64,000 bases of DNA from Mucilaginibacter gossypiicola (GCF_900110105.1 NZ_FOCL01000004.1:404495-468494); one strand, 5' to 3'. Shown: positions 51,908 through 61,725, numbered from the stretch's first letter. Notes: generated by a model from the sequence alone, not told the origin. Program-made: numbers and translations.

Positions 51908-53365
51908 ATGAAATATCTATACATCATATTATTATTAACCATTCGCTCGGCGGCGATAGCGAGTGACGGCAGCGATACCCTGCGGCTAACCCTGCAGCAG
52001 GTGGTTGAGCTGGCGAAGGCCAACTCTATTGCCGCCAAACAGGCTGCTACCACGCGCGAAACCAAGTATTGGGAGTATCGTACCTACAAATCAAATTATC
52101 AGCCTCAGCTGGCATTGAGCGGTATTTTACCGGGGTATACCAAAACATTTTCGCAAGTACAGCAACCCAATGGTACCTTCCTGGTGCAACCTATTCATAA
52201 CGATAATTCGCAGCTGCGGCTTGACTTTAGTCAAAGTATTGCGGCCACTGGTGGTACCATTTTCGGCACTACTCAGTTGCAGCGTTTTGATGATTTTGAC
52301 AGGCACAATGTGTTGTATAACGGTATCCCTTATGGTATAAATTACGCACAGCCGCTGTTTCAGTTCAATAGCCTTAAATGGGATAAAAGAATTGAGCCTT
52401 TAAAGTTTAACGAAAGTAAGCAGGCATATATAGAAGCCCAGGAAAAGATAGCGGTTGACGTGGAAGGCTATTTTTTCGACCTGCTGCTGGCCCAGGTAAA
52501 CCTAAAAATGGCCGAAACAAATTTGGCCAACACCGAAGGGATCATCAAAATAGCCAACTTAAAGTATGAGTTAGGAAAGGTATCAAAAAATGATATCCTT
52601 CAGCTACAACTTGAAAAGATCAACGCGCAAAAAGCAGTAGGCACAGCAAGGCGCGATGTGGAAATCACTACACTTACGCTGCGCAGTTTTATAGGGCAGG
52701 CGGGAGATGACAGGATAGTTTTGGCCGTTCCGAAAGATATCAATAATATGATTGTTTCATCGGATATAGTACTTGCCGAGGCTAATGCTAACCGATCGGC
52801 GGCTATAGCTTTTTCACGCCGCCTTGCCGAAGCTAAGCGCGACGTAGCCAAGGCCAAAGGGCAAAACGGTTTAACCGCCACACTTACGGCCAGTTTGGGT
52901 TTCTCAAATACGGCTACCAATATTCCGGATGTGTACAAGAACCCTCAAAACCAACAGGTACTGGAGTTGCAGTTATCCATACCTATATTGGATTGGGGCA
53001 GGTCTAAATCAAGGGCTAAAACAGCTTTGGCCAATCAAAAGCTAACGGAATACGCGGTTGAGCAGGATAAACAGACTTTTAAGCAGGAGATAATAACCCA
53101 GGTATCACTTTTTAATATGATGAAGGAGCAACTGGTTTACACGGCCAGTGCCGATAGCATTGCCGGCGAAAAATACAAAATAGCCCGCGAGCGGTATGTG
53201 CTTGGCGATTTGAGTATTACGGATCTTGGCATAGCGTTCCGCGAAAACGACCAGGCCCAGCGTGATTATGTAAGCGCCCTTCGCGATTTTTGGGGAGCTT
53301 ACTACCAATTGCGTTATCTTTCACTTTATGACTTTGAAGCAAACAAAAAAATAACCTATAACTAA
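51908..53365 (+). CDS. TolC-family outer-membrane efflux channel
   Basis: 485 residues. Signal peptide (KYLYIILLLTIRSAAIA), then the two-fold repeated TolC design with long alpha-helical coiled coils: LRLTLQQVVELAKANSIAAK, AVDVEGYFFDLLLAQVNLKM AETNLANTEGI, VLELQLSIPILDWGRSKSR (second repeat), KYKIARERYVLGDLSITDL. Acts as the outer-membrane exit duct for the ABC exporter encoded around it. No lipobox. Confidence 0.92.
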   Translation: MKYLYIILLLTIRSAAIASDGSDTLRLTLQQVVELAKANSIAAKQAATTRETKYWEYRTYKSNYQPQLALSGILPGYTKTFSQVQQPNGTFLVQPIHNDNSQLRLDFSQSIAATGGTIFGTTQLQRFDDFDRHNVLYNGIPYGINYAQPLFQFNSLKWDKRIEPLKFNESKQAYIEAQEKIAVDVEGYFFDLLLAQVNLKMAETNLANTEGIIKIANLKYELGKVSKNDILQLQLEKINAQKAVGTARRDVEITTLTLRSFIGQAGDDRIVLAVPKDINNMIVSSDIVLAEANANRSAAIAFSRRLAEAKRDVAKAKGQNGLTATLTASLGFSNTATNIPDVYKNPQNQQVLELQLSIPILDWGRSKSRAKTALANQKLTEYAVEQDKQTFKQEIITQVSLFNMMKEQLVYTASADSIAGEKYKIARERYVLGDLSITDLGIAFRENDQAQRDYVSALRDFWGAYYQLRYLSLYDFEANKKITYN

Positions 53366-53402
53366 TGCAATAACCCGATTTCAATCTATAGCCAATAAAA
53401 AT

Positions 53403-53428
53403 CACTAATTCATTAAATCAATAATTAA
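53403..53428 (+). repeat. 26-bp direct repeat before a start codon (copy 2)
   Basis: Identical to 31936-31961; lies 6 bp before the ATG of the ABC ATPase gene at 53435. Confidence 0.65.
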
Positions 53429-53434
53429 CCTCTC

Positions 53435-54100
53435 ATGATACGTTTACAAAACATTGAAAAGGTGTACCGCACCGATACCATCGAAACCCTGGCTCTCAAC
53501 AGTGTAAGCCTTGATATTGCCAAAGGCGAGTTTTTATCCATCATGGGCCCGTCGGGCTGTGGTAAAAGTACCCTGCTCAACATTATGGGCCTGCTTGATG
53601 CTCCGTCAAAAGGCGATATCAGGATTGACGATCAAAAAACTGAAGGAATGAATGATAAGCAGCTGGCAGCTTTCCGCAATAAAAAGCTGGGCTTTATTTT
53701 CCAGAGCTATCACCTCATTAATGACCTCCAGGTACTTGATAACGTGGAGCTACCCTTGCTTTATCGCGATACCACGGCCAAACAACGCCGCGAACTGGCT
53801 GCCGAAGCGCTGGAAAAAGTAGGATTGGCCAACCGGTTAAAGCACTTTCCAACGCAGTTATCAGGTGGTCAGCGGCAGCGTGTGGCTATAGCCCGGGCCA
53901 TTGTGGGCAGGCCCGAAATTATTTTGGCTGATGAGCCTACAGGTAACCTGGATAGCGCCATGGGCAACGAGATCATGGAGATCCTACTCAACCTTAACCG
54001 TAACGACGGCACTACGATAGTAATGGTTACGCATGATGAAAATATGGCCCATAAAACCCACCGTTTGGTGCGCCTGTTTGACGGTGCCCAGGTTCAATAA
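53435..54100 (+). CDS. ABC transporter ATPase, MacB/LolD type
   Basis: 221 residues. Walker A GPSGCGKST (about 38-46), Q-loop in FIFQSYHLINDL, signature LSGGQRQRVAIARA, Walker B IILADEPTGNLDS and H-loop VTHD are all intact. The LNIMGLLDAPSKGDI and TGNLDSAMGNEIMEILLNLN segments are typical of the MacB/LolD/FtsE group, which power mechanotransmission rather than classical membrane transport. It pairs with the two permeases directly downstream. Confidence 0.95.
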   Translation: MIRLQNIEKVYRTDTIETLALNSVSLDIAKGEFLSIMGPSGCGKSTLLNIMGLLDAPSKGDIRIDDQKTEGMNDKQLAAFRNKKLGFIFQSYHLINDLQVLDNVELPLLYRDTTAKQRRELAAEALEKVGLANRLKHFPTQLSGGQRQRVAIARAIVGRPEIILADEPTGNLDSAMGNEIMEILLNLNRNDGTTIVMVTHDENMAHKTHRLVRLFDGAQVQ

Positions 54101-54124
54101 TTAACCGTTTTAAAATAGAGAGTT

Positions 54125-55348
54125 ATGCTTAAAAATTATTTTAAAATAGCCATAGCGGTATTGAAGCGCCGCAAGTTTTTTACGTTCATCAGCCTGTTTG
54201 GTATCAGCTTTACCTTAACCATATTGATGGTGTTAACTGCTTTTATCAACAAGGTAATAGGCGATAACTACCCCGATAAAAAGCGCGACAGGTCGTTATA
54301 CATTACCCGGATCCAGGAAAGCGGCGATAACAATTCGATGTCGAGCACCTTATCATATTACTTTTTGAGCCATTACACCGGTATGATGAAAACCCCTGTA
54401 AAGGTTGCCATATCATCAATGTTTAAGGGTACCAATACTTATGTAAACAACAAGAAGATAGCGGTTAATTTTAAATACACTAACGCAGATTACTGGGATG
54501 TGCTCGACTATGATTTTACCGAAGGGAAACCATTTAATAAGCAGCAGGTAACTAATGCAGATCGTGTTGCGGTGATATCTGAAGATATGAAACGGGACTA
54601 CTTTGGCGATATCACCCCCGTAGTTGGCAAATATATCGAAGCAGATAATTTGAGTTACCGAGTAATTGGCGTTGTGAAAAATGTACCGGTAACAAATTAC
54701 ATGCTTTACAGCGATATCTACCTACCTTATACCGTATCAAAAGAAGATTATAAAAGCAAAGGCTATTTGGGGGGCTATATGGGGATCCTGCTTGCTAATT
54801 CGTCAAGCGATGTACCTAAAATGCAGGCCGAATATGAAAATATCATAAAGCGGGTACCTGTTGAACGAAAAGAATTTAAACACCTTTACAGCCACGCCAA
54901 CACATTTTTCAGGAGCTATGTTGATACCGGGAATGAAGAACATTCCGGCGTATTCATCGTAGTTACGGCCATCAGCATTTTCGTGTTCATATTTACGCTG
55001 CTGCCCACGCTAAACCTGGTCAATATCAATATCACCCGTATCATGGAGCGGTCGTCAGAAATTGGTGTACGAAAAGCTTTTGGGGCATCATCAAAAACAT
55101 TGGTTTACCAGTTCATTGTCGAAAACCTGATACTTACTTTACTTGGCGGCCTCATCGGTGCAATTTTATCGGTGGCGGTACTTGCTGCTATCAACAATGC
55201 AAACCTGATTGCCAATCTTGAGCTCAGTATCAACTTTACGGTTTTATTTATCGGTTTGCTGGTTTGCCTTGTTTTTGGTTTGCTATCGGGCGTTTACCCT
55301 GCATGGCGCATGTCAAAACTGAATGTGGTTACGGCGCTCAAAGCTTAA
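54125..55348 (+). CDS. MacB-type ABC permease (first)
   Basis: 407 residues. One N-terminal helix (about 18-41), a large periplasmic MacB_PCD domain, and three C-terminal helices (about 275-400) containing RSSEIGVRKAFGASSKTLVY QFIVENLIL, the FtsX signature that contacts the ATPase. Topology is that of type VII (MacB-like) permeases. Lies 24 bp after the ATPase gene. Confidence 0.92.
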   Translation: MLKNYFKIAIAVLKRRKFFTFISLFGISFTLTILMVLTAFINKVIGDNYPDKKRDRSLYITRIQESGDNNSMSSTLSYYFLSHYTGMMKTPVKVAISSMFKGTNTYVNNKKIAVNFKYTNADYWDVLDYDFTEGKPFNKQQVTNADRVAVISEDMKRDYFGDITPVVGKYIEADNLSYRVIGVVKNVPVTNYMLYSDIYLPYTVSKEDYKSKGYLGGYMGILLANSSSDVPKMQAEYENIIKRVPVERKEFKHLYSHANTFFRSYVDTGNEEHSGVFIVVTAISIFVFIFTLLPTLNLVNINITRIMERSSEIGVRKAFGASSKTLVYQFIVENLILTLLGGLIGAILSVAVLAAINNANLIANLELSINFTVLFIGLLVCLVFGLLSGVYPAWRMSKLNVVTALKA

Positions 55349-55377
55349 TGATCATTTATCCTTAAAATCAAAATATT

Positions 55378-56562
55378 ATGTTTAAGCATTTATTTAAACT
55401 CATCTGGAATAAAAAGAAGCAGAACTTCCTGCTCATCACCGAGATGCTGGTATCCTTTCTGGTACTGTTTGCGGTATTTACACTGATGATGTACTACTAC
55501 AACAATTATAAAAAACCGATGGGGTTTGACTACCAGGATGTATGGGTGATCAACTATAATAATTCATACCAAACAAAAAATGTCGACTCGCTCGACCTTT
55601 ATTATGAAACGCTTCGCAAAACAATAAAATCATTACCGCGTGTAAAAGAAATCACTTTTGTGAGCGGTAATATCCCGTTTTCATCACGAACCAACGAAAG
55701 CGGGTTAACATTTAGAGGTAAACACGTTCAGCATCTGAATAATTTTACGGTTGAAGATCATTATGAAAAAGTAATGAATGTAACCTTATTAGAGGGGCGC
55801 TGGTTTAACAAGGAAGATGTGGTTAGTAAAAATCAGCACATTATCATTGATGCCGACTTAAAGGAGGCCACATTTGGTAAGGAGTCGGCCGTTGGTAAGC
55901 TTTTAGGCAATGATGATGATAAAAACAAGTTTAAGGTAGTTGGGGTGATACAAACTATAAAACGAAATGGCGATTATTTGAAAGCCGGACCGGGTATGTA
56001 TTTCAGAACAGATACAGGCTCATTTCGCTGGCTCGATAAAATACTGGTAAAAGTTGACCATGGTGCCGATGCTGCCTTTGAAGGGAAACTTTATAAAACG
56101 ATGGCCAACTACATGAAAAACGCCAACGTTGAAATTGAACACCTTGTCAATAAACGAACAGATGCCAATTATTTTGCGCTGGTGCCTATGATTATATTGG
56201 CTATTGTAAGTGCATTTTTGGTGATCAACGTAGCGCTCGGGTTGTTTGGCGTGTTGTGGTATAATATCAATAAGCGCCGGGGCGAGATAGGTTTACGCAG
56301 GGCAATTGGCGCTACAGGTAAATCGGTTGCCGCTCAGTTAGTATCCGAATCTATGATCCTGGCAACACTGGCACTTATAATCGGGACTTTTTTTGCCGCC
56401 CAATTTCCGCTGTTGAATGTATTTGATTTGCCGGCAATTGTTTATATCGAGGGTATATTATTATCTGTGCTGTTTGTTTACCTGTTAGTGCTTATTTGTT
56501 CACTTTACCCCGGCAAACAGGCCGCGGCTATTTATCCCGCTGTTGCTTTACACGAAGAATAA
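55378..56562 (+). CDS. MacB-type ABC permease (second)
   Basis: 394 residues with the same MacB/FtsX architecture: N-terminal helix (about 18-40, FLLITEMLVSFLVLFAVFTL), periplasmic domain, and three C-terminal helices with RRGEIGLRRAIGATGKSVAA QLVSESMIL. It probably forms a heterodimer with the 54125 product. Substrate unknown; peptides, lipids or antibiotics are usual for this class. Confidence 0.92.
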   Translation: MFKHLFKLIWNKKKQNFLLITEMLVSFLVLFAVFTLMMYYYNNYKKPMGFDYQDVWVINYNNSYQTKNVDSLDLYYETLRKTIKSLPRVKEITFVSGNIPFSSRTNESGLTFRGKHVQHLNNFTVEDHYEKVMNVTLLEGRWFNKEDVVSKNQHIIIDADLKEATFGKESAVGKLLGNDDDKNKFKVVGVIQTIKRNGDYLKAGPGMYFRTDTGSFRWLDKILVKVDHGADAAFEGKLYKTMANYMKNANVEIEHLVNKRTDANYFALVPMIILAIVSAFLVINVALGLFGVLWYNINKRRGEIGLRRAIGATGKSVAAQLVSESMILATLALIIGTFFAAQFPLLNVFDLPAIVYIEGILLSVLFVYLLVLICSLYPGKQAAAIYPAVALHEE

Positions 56563-56583
56563 TTACGATATTGACCGCCTGTT

Positions 56584-57957
56584 ATGATATTGGTTATTGA
56601 TGATGATATTGCCGTACGCACCTCGCTTATCCTGCTGCTAAAAAGTGAGGGCTATGATGCTGTAAGTGCCAATGAACCTATTGAAGCTCTAAAGATCATT
56701 AAAAAAAAAGCTCCTGAGCTGATCATTCTCGATCTTAATTTTTCGATAGATACATCGGGGCAGGAGGGAATGGACCTGCTTGCAAAGATCAAGGCTTTTA
56801 ACAGTACCATTCCTGTAATCCTGATTACTGGTTGGGGAAGTATCGAACTTGCGGTAAAAGGAATGAAGCTGGGGGCTAATGATTTTATCAATAAACCCTG
56901 GGTTAACGAGCATCTCATCCAGTCGTTGAAAACCCTGCTGGATCTGCAGGATAAAAAGACCGAACACCGTACCCGCAAACAACTGGATAAAACCTACAAT
57001 TTTGAAAATATCGTAGGCGAAGATGCACGGATGCTTGATATCCTGGAAACCATTGGTCGCGTGGCATCAACCGATGCTTCGGTGCTGATCATGGGCGAAA
57101 GCGGTACTGGGAAAGAGCTTATAGCCGAGGCCATTCACCAGAATAGCCTGCGCCGTAATAAGCCGTTTATTAAAGTGAATTTGGGCGGTATTTCAACTTC
57201 GCTGTTTGAGAGCGAAATGTTTGGTCATATCCGCGGGGCGTTTACCGATGCCCGTTTTGACAGGATGGGCCGTTTTGAAATGGCCAACAAAGGCACCATT
57301 TTTTTGGATGAAATAGGTGATCTCGACGCCAGCAGCCAGGTAAAGCTGCTTCGTGTATTGCAGGACCGCACATATGAAGTACTGGGCAGCAGCCGTACAA
57401 AAACGGTTGACACCCGCGTGGTGTGCGCTACCAACAAAAACCTGAATGAGATGGTGGCCCGGGGTACATTTCGCGAGGATTTGCTGTACCGCATCAACCT
57501 CATCACTGTTTATCTGCCGGCCCTGCGCGAGCGGCCGAAAGATATTCCTTTGCTGGTTGACTTTTTTATTAATAACTTAAAGCAGATCTATAACCGGCCC
57601 AATTTATCAGTAGCTGCATCGGCCATGAAATGGTTGCAGCAGTTACCTTTACCGGGTAATATCAGGCAACTGAAAAACCTGGTAGAGCGCTCTATTTTGG
57701 TGAGCCGTAGGGATGAGTTGAGTATCGATGATTTCCGGTCGCAACTGGAATTGTCACCTGTTAAAAAAGGAAATATTCAGTTGCCAGGCGTAGGTACATT
57801 AACTTTAGAAGAGGTAGAAGTGGAGATGATAAAGCGGGCATTAGATCACCATAAAAACAAAATAAGCAAAGCAGCGGCGGCGCTGGGCCTCACGCGTAGC
57901 GCCCTGTACCGGCGGCTCGAAAAATACCAGATCCCGTACGATGAAGCTGAGGACTAA
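56584..57957 (+). CDS. Sigma-54-dependent NtrC-family response regulator
   Basis: 457 residues. Receiver domain with Asp50 (LIILDLNFS), AAA+ domain with Walker A GESGTGKE (171-178), Walker B GTIFLDEIGDL, and a C-terminal Fis-type helix-turn-helix (KISKAAAALGLTRSALYRRL). The sigma-54 contact loop reads GAFTDA (218-223) instead of the canonical GAFTGA. It should activate the -24/-12 promoter seen at 50496, making the export operon autoregulated. Overlaps the kinase gene by 17 bp. Confidence 0.95.
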   Translation: MILVIDDDIAVRTSLILLLKSEGYDAVSANEPIEALKIIKKKAPELIILDLNFSIDTSGQEGMDLLAKIKAFNSTIPVILITGWGSIELAVKGMKLGANDFINKPWVNEHLIQSLKTLLDLQDKKTEHRTRKQLDKTYNFENIVGEDARMLDILETIGRVASTDASVLIMGESGTGKELIAEAIHQNSLRRNKPFIKVNLGGISTSLFESEMFGHIRGAFTDARFDRMGRFEMANKGTIFLDEIGDLDASSQVKLLRVLQDRTYEVLGSSRTKTVDTRVVCATNKNLNEMVARGTFREDLLYRINLITVYLPALRERPKDIPLLVDFFINNLKQIYNRPNLSVAASAMKWLQQLPLPGNIRQLKNLVERSILVSRRDELSIDDFRSQLELSPVKKGNIQLPGVGTLTLEEVEVEMIKRALDHHKNKISKAAAALGLTRSALYRRLEKYQIPYDEAED

Positions 57958-59242
57958 ATACATTTTATTTGTGCTGATCCTGCACCTGCTTACCCTGGTG
58001 CTTGCATGGTTTATTTTCATTGACAATAAGATCTATTTTATCATAGCCGAGGCTTTTGTTCTTATCTCGGCAGTTGTAGCGATACAGCTTTACCGCCAGC
58101 TTGTTCTGCCCTTAAAAATGCTGTTACAGGGTATTGAAGCTATAAAAGACAAAGATTTTAATGTGAAATTTCTTTCAACCGGCAAGCTGGAGGTTGACGC
58201 GCTGATTGATGTTTATAACCAGATGATGGACGAGTTAAGAACCGAACGGACACGACAGGAGCAGCAGCATTTCTTTTTAGAAAAGCTGATCCATACCTCG
58301 CCAACGGGTATTATTATCCTTGATTTTGACGACCGTGTGCAGCAGGCCAATCCCAAAGCTTTGCAAGTTTTGGGCATTGATGAAAAAGCCGTGATTGGTG
58401 AATTAATTGGAGAGCTCGCTCACCCTATCTTCAGGCATATCAAAGCTCTTAAATCGGGCGAAACGGAAGTGGTTAAGCTGGATGGCGTCAATTCGTTCAA
58501 ATTGCAGAAATCACATTTTATTGACCGTGGATTTTCGCGCCACTTCATCATGCTCGAAGATTTGACCGCCGAGATCCTTGCTGCCGAAAAGAAAGTTTAT
58601 GGCAAAGTGATCAGGATGATGGCACATGAGGTAAATAATACCATTGGGCCGGTAAACTCTATTATGCAATCGGCCATGAAAACCGATCAGCTTTGGGCCG
58701 GCCATGATTTCGACCCGATAAAAGATGCACTGCAGGTTGCAATGGACAGGAACCAAAACCTCAACCTGTTCATGCGCAACTTTGCCGATTTGGTGAAGCT
58801 GCCTCAAGCCAACAAGCAACCTGTAGTATTGCAAAAACTGATAGGGTCCGTTGTGAAGCTTATGAGCATCCGTGCCGAAGAAAAAGGGGTATTGCTTGCG
58901 CTTAACTTACCCGAAGAGCCGGTTAAAATAATGGCCGACGAACAGCAACTGGAGCAGGCATTCATCAATATTGTTAAAAATGCCATCGAGGCTATTGATG
59001 ACCAGGGATCGGTAACATTTACCATCATCTCAAAAGAAAAAAAGCTGGTGATCACAGATACGGGCAAAGGCATTAGCCCTGAGCAGCAGGCTAATCTATT
59101 CACCCCGTTTTTCAGCACCAAAAAAGACGGGCAGGGGATAGGCCTAACCCTGGTACGTGAGATCATGCTAAACCATGGCTTTGAGTTTTCACTGAAAACC
59201 GTTGCAGAAAGGCAGACAGAGTTTGTGGTTTATTGGGGCTGA
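57941..59242 (+). CDS. NtrY-like sensor histidine kinase, partner of the NtrC regulator
   Basis: 433 residues. Two N-terminal helices (about 7-27 and 31-51) separated by only a few residues, so there is almost no periplasmic sensor; then HAMP-like linker, a PAS domain (about 115-215), DHp with His229 (MMAHEVNNTIGPVNSI) and HATPase (NIVKNAIEAI, DTGKGISP, GQGIGLTLVREI). It probably senses a membrane or cytoplasmic cue and phosphorylates the regulator at 56584, with which its gene overlaps by 17 bp. Confidence 0.93.
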   Translation: MKLRTKYILFVLILHLLTLVLAWFIFIDNKIYFIIAEAFVLISAVVAIQLYRQLVLPLKMLLQGIEAIKDKDFNVKFLSTGKLEVDALIDVYNQMMDELRTERTRQEQQHFFLEKLIHTSPTGIIILDFDDRVQQANPKALQVLGIDEKAVIGELIGELAHPIFRHIKALKSGETEVVKLDGVNSFKLQKSHFIDRGFSRHFIMLEDLTAEILAAEKKVYGKVIRMMAHEVNNTIGPVNSIMQSAMKTDQLWAGHDFDPIKDALQVAMDRNQNLNLFMRNFADLVKLPQANKQPVVLQKLIGSVVKLMSIRAEEKGVLLALNLPEEPVKIMADEQQLEQAFINIVKNAIEAIDDQGSVTFTIISKEKKLVITDTGKGISPEQQANLFTPFFSTKKDGQGIGLTLVREIMLNHGFEFSLKTVAERQTEFVVYWG

Positions 59243-59324
59243 GGGATAAAGGATACCAGCGCCTCGCTCCAGCTCACAAGTGTTGGGGAAATGACGAATT
59301 GTAGGGCATGTTCGTGTAAAAAAT

Positions 59325-59420
59325 ATGTCATTGCGAGGAGGAACGACGAAGCAATCTCATAGCTATACAGGTCGAATATGCATTGGCTACGAGATTGCCA
59401 TGCTACGCTCGCAATGACAT
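59325..59420. repeat. GTCATTGCGAGG palindromic repeat (complete copy)
   Basis: From ATGTCATTGCGAGGAGGAAC to CTCGCAATGACAT, with inner complementary words GCAATCTCATAG and CTACGAGATTGC. It is close in sequence to 34915-35009. It lies in the 411-bp gap after the kinase gene; the rest of that gap (59421-59653) shows no gene or clear signal. Confidence 0.85.
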
Positions 59421-59653
59421 GGTCTTTATTTGTTTTTTCAAAACACTTTCATTTTCCCCACACGTATGGACCCCAGCCAAGCGGCAATTATCAAGCGGCC
59501 TCCGATCGTCGTGGCAAAAGCCTACCAAAGGAGAGCGTTATGCAATGCCAATAAAAATCCAAAAATGTATTAGTTTTTGCTTAATCCTTTTAGTAACGTT
59601 GTAAACCAATTTAAATGTTACCTTAACAGATAATCACAGCAACTACATTAACT

Positions 59654-61324
59654 ATGCAAAGACGGCATTTTATTAAAATTTCTGCAACCACTGCGGCTGC
59701 AATGCTTTTCAGCAGGCTTACTTATTCGGCTTCAAACGGGGCTGCTATAATGAATACTCCCGACGAGGTTTGGGCCCAATCCGGCGCAGATTGGGTTAGA
59801 CTCACTGCTTCAAACGGATCGCATTATAGCAATAAAGATATCAGCGTAAACCTTAAAACTAATGACAATGGGCTTGGCGTATATGTTTCATCGCCAAAGC
59901 AGGAATTAAATGCAGTAAGGTTGAAATGGAAACATAACACTGCCGCTTCGGCTAAGTTCCTGGGCGATCATTGGGAACGCTCGTATGGCGATTTGCAATG
60001 GAAAACCATAGCAACAGGTGCTAAAAATCCCTGGTATGTAATTATCCATGATGATAAACAAACCGCTTGCTTCGGCGTAAAAACTGGCGCTAACAGTATT
60101 TGCTGGTGGGCTGTTAATGCCGATAATATCGAACTTACTTTAGATACAACCTCGGGCGGGGTAGGCGTATTGCTGGGCGACAGGCAACTGCACGCTGCTG
60201 ATGTTATAACTGCCAATGCTAAAACAGGGGAGGATGCTTTTGCTGCAACCCATCGCTTTTGTAAAATGATGTGCGAAAAACCGCGTATTCCAAAACAACC
60301 GGTATATGGTATCAACGACTGGTATTTTGCCTATGGCAATAATTCGGCAGAGCTAATCAAAAAGACAACGGCCATGATGGCCGAACTGGTTACAGATCAT
60401 AGCAATAAACCTTTTTCTGTTATTGACGCAGGTTGGGCTACCTATTCGCCGTTGTTACCCGGCGATGGCGGCTGGAACGATGATTTCTCGAAGCCAAACG
60501 ATAAGTTTAAAGATATGCATGCCCTTGGCGATGAGATCAAAAAATTAGGTATGCGCCCAGGCCTGTGGATGCGTCCGCTTTGTGCAAGGCATGACGAAAA
60601 AGCCAGCCTGCTGGCACCGAAGATCCCGGGCAGGAGTGATCCGAAAAATCCGGTGCTTGATCCTACTATTCCTGAAAACATAGCCCGCATCCAGCATAAT
60701 TTTGATGTGTATAAGCAATGGGGTTATGAAATGGTAAAACATGATTTTACAACCTATGATATAGCCGGTCGGTGGGGTTTTGATATGAAGAATAGTTTCA
60801 CCGCGCCAAACTGGCATTTTAACGACAGAAGCAAGACCAATGCCGAGATTATCCTGCACCTGTACCGCTCTATTCGTGAAGCAGCAGGCGATGGCATTTA
60901 TGTGATAGGGTGTAATACGATGAGCCACCTTTCGGCTGGCGTATTTGAAATGTGCCGCATAGGCGATGATACCAGTGGTCATGAATGGGAGCGCACCCGT
61001 AAGATGGGTGTTAACACGCTGGCTTTTCGCCTGCCGCAACATAATGCATTTTATGCAGTAGATGGTGATTGCGTAGGCCTTACTACCGATATTGCATGGA
61101 AAAGGAACAAGCAGTGGCTGCAATTATTAGCTGAGAGCGGTGCGCCGCTGTTTATTTCAGGCCAGCCGGAAGCTATGGGCGAAGAACAAAAGAAAGCTGT
61201 TAAAACAGCCTTTGCACAGGCGGCAAAAGTACAACCGCTGGGGCAGCCATTGGATTGGATGGAAACATTAACACCCACCAAATGGAAACTGAACGGCAGG
61301 GTGGTTGATTTTGATTGGGCATAA
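59654..61324 (+). CDS. Tat-exported GH36-like alpha-galactosidase
   Basis: 556 residues. N-terminal RR signal (QRRHFIKISATTAAAMLFS) predicts Tat export. An N-terminal beta-sandwich (about 35-200) precedes a (beta/alpha)8 barrel of the GH-D clan: INDWYFAYGN, SVIDAGWATYSPLLPGDGGW, GMRPGLWMRPL, the nucleophile-type motif VKHDFTTYD with Asp364, and NTMSHLSAGVFEMCRIGDDT with Asp438/439 as acid/base candidates after Arg435. The layout resembles raffinose-synthase-type GH36 proteins. Probable hydrolysis of alpha-galactosides in the periplasm; substrate preference not determined. Confidence 0.82.
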   Translation: MQRRHFIKISATTAAAMLFSRLTYSASNGAAIMNTPDEVWAQSGADWVRLTASNGSHYSNKDISVNLKTNDNGLGVYVSSPKQELNAVRLKWKHNTAASAKFLGDHWERSYGDLQWKTIATGAKNPWYVIIHDDKQTACFGVKTGANSICWWAVNADNIELTLDTTSGGVGVLLGDRQLHAADVITANAKTGEDAFAATHRFCKMMCEKPRIPKQPVYGINDWYFAYGNNSAELIKKTTAMMAELVTDHSNKPFSVIDAGWATYSPLLPGDGGWNDDFSKPNDKFKDMHALGDEIKKLGMRPGLWMRPLCARHDEKASLLAPKIPGRSDPKNPVLDPTIPENIARIQHNFDVYKQWGYEMVKHDFTTYDIAGRWGFDMKNSFTAPNWHFNDRSKTNAEIILHLYRSIREAAGDGIYVIGCNTMSHLSAGVFEMCRIGDDTSGHEWERTRKMGVNTLAFRLPQHNAFYAVDGDCVGLTTDIAWKRNKQWLQLLAESGAPLFISGQPEAMGEEQKKAVKTAFAQAAKVQPLGQPLDWMETLTPTKWKLNGRVVDFDWA

Positions 61325-61335
61325 ACAAAAAGGGT

Positions 61336-61414
61336 GGGTGTCGCCCTGAGCTTGTCGAAGGGGCGCGCGCAGAGGCCTTGCCCACCATGCTTCGACAGGC
61401 TCAGCATGACACCC
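61336..61414. repeat. REP-like palindrome (CCTGAGCTTGTCGAAG type)
   Basis: GGGTGTC..CCTGAGCTTGTCGAAG at the left pairs with CTTCGACAGGCTCAG..GACACCC at the right; the element starts 12 bp after the alpha-galactosidase stop and is followed by ATTTTT, so it may also end transcription. A degenerate GGCTCAGGGTGACA copy is at about 12388. Confidence 0.8.
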
Positions 61415-61474
61415 ATTTTTAATTTGTCATCCTGCGTTCGTATTCATACACATATTAAAACGTATTTTTTTTCG

Positions 61475-61725
61475 CAGCAGATCAGCTTCGGGTGAAAACG
61501 GTCAGAACAATGCCGGGAATGTGCGGTTGCAGGGGCATAGCAAGTTTTTGCAGAAGCAGAGGTGAGTGGGTGCGAAGCAGGGCAAAATAATTGCAGCCCG
61601 TGGTTCTGACCGTTTTGCAGGGTAGAGGCCTTGTGTGCAAAGAAGCCTTTCTGCTGCAAGCCTTTTTGGTTACTTTTTTGGCGAAAAAAGTAACTGGCCC
61701 TCGCGCGGCCAAGAGCGCGACGATG
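61475..61725 (+). repeat. ~250-bp dispersed intergenic repeat, copy B (inverted relative to A)
   Basis: Reverse complement of the block at 12051-12303 with scattered mismatches and small indels. It lies in the 727-bp gap before uxuA. Open frames on its minus strand (to about 61749) are composition effects and are not called as genes. Confidence 0.8.

Noticed and set aside
59383..59604. 73-codon plus-strand ORF
   Set aside because: Starts inside the GTCATTGCGAGG repeat and lacks coding character.
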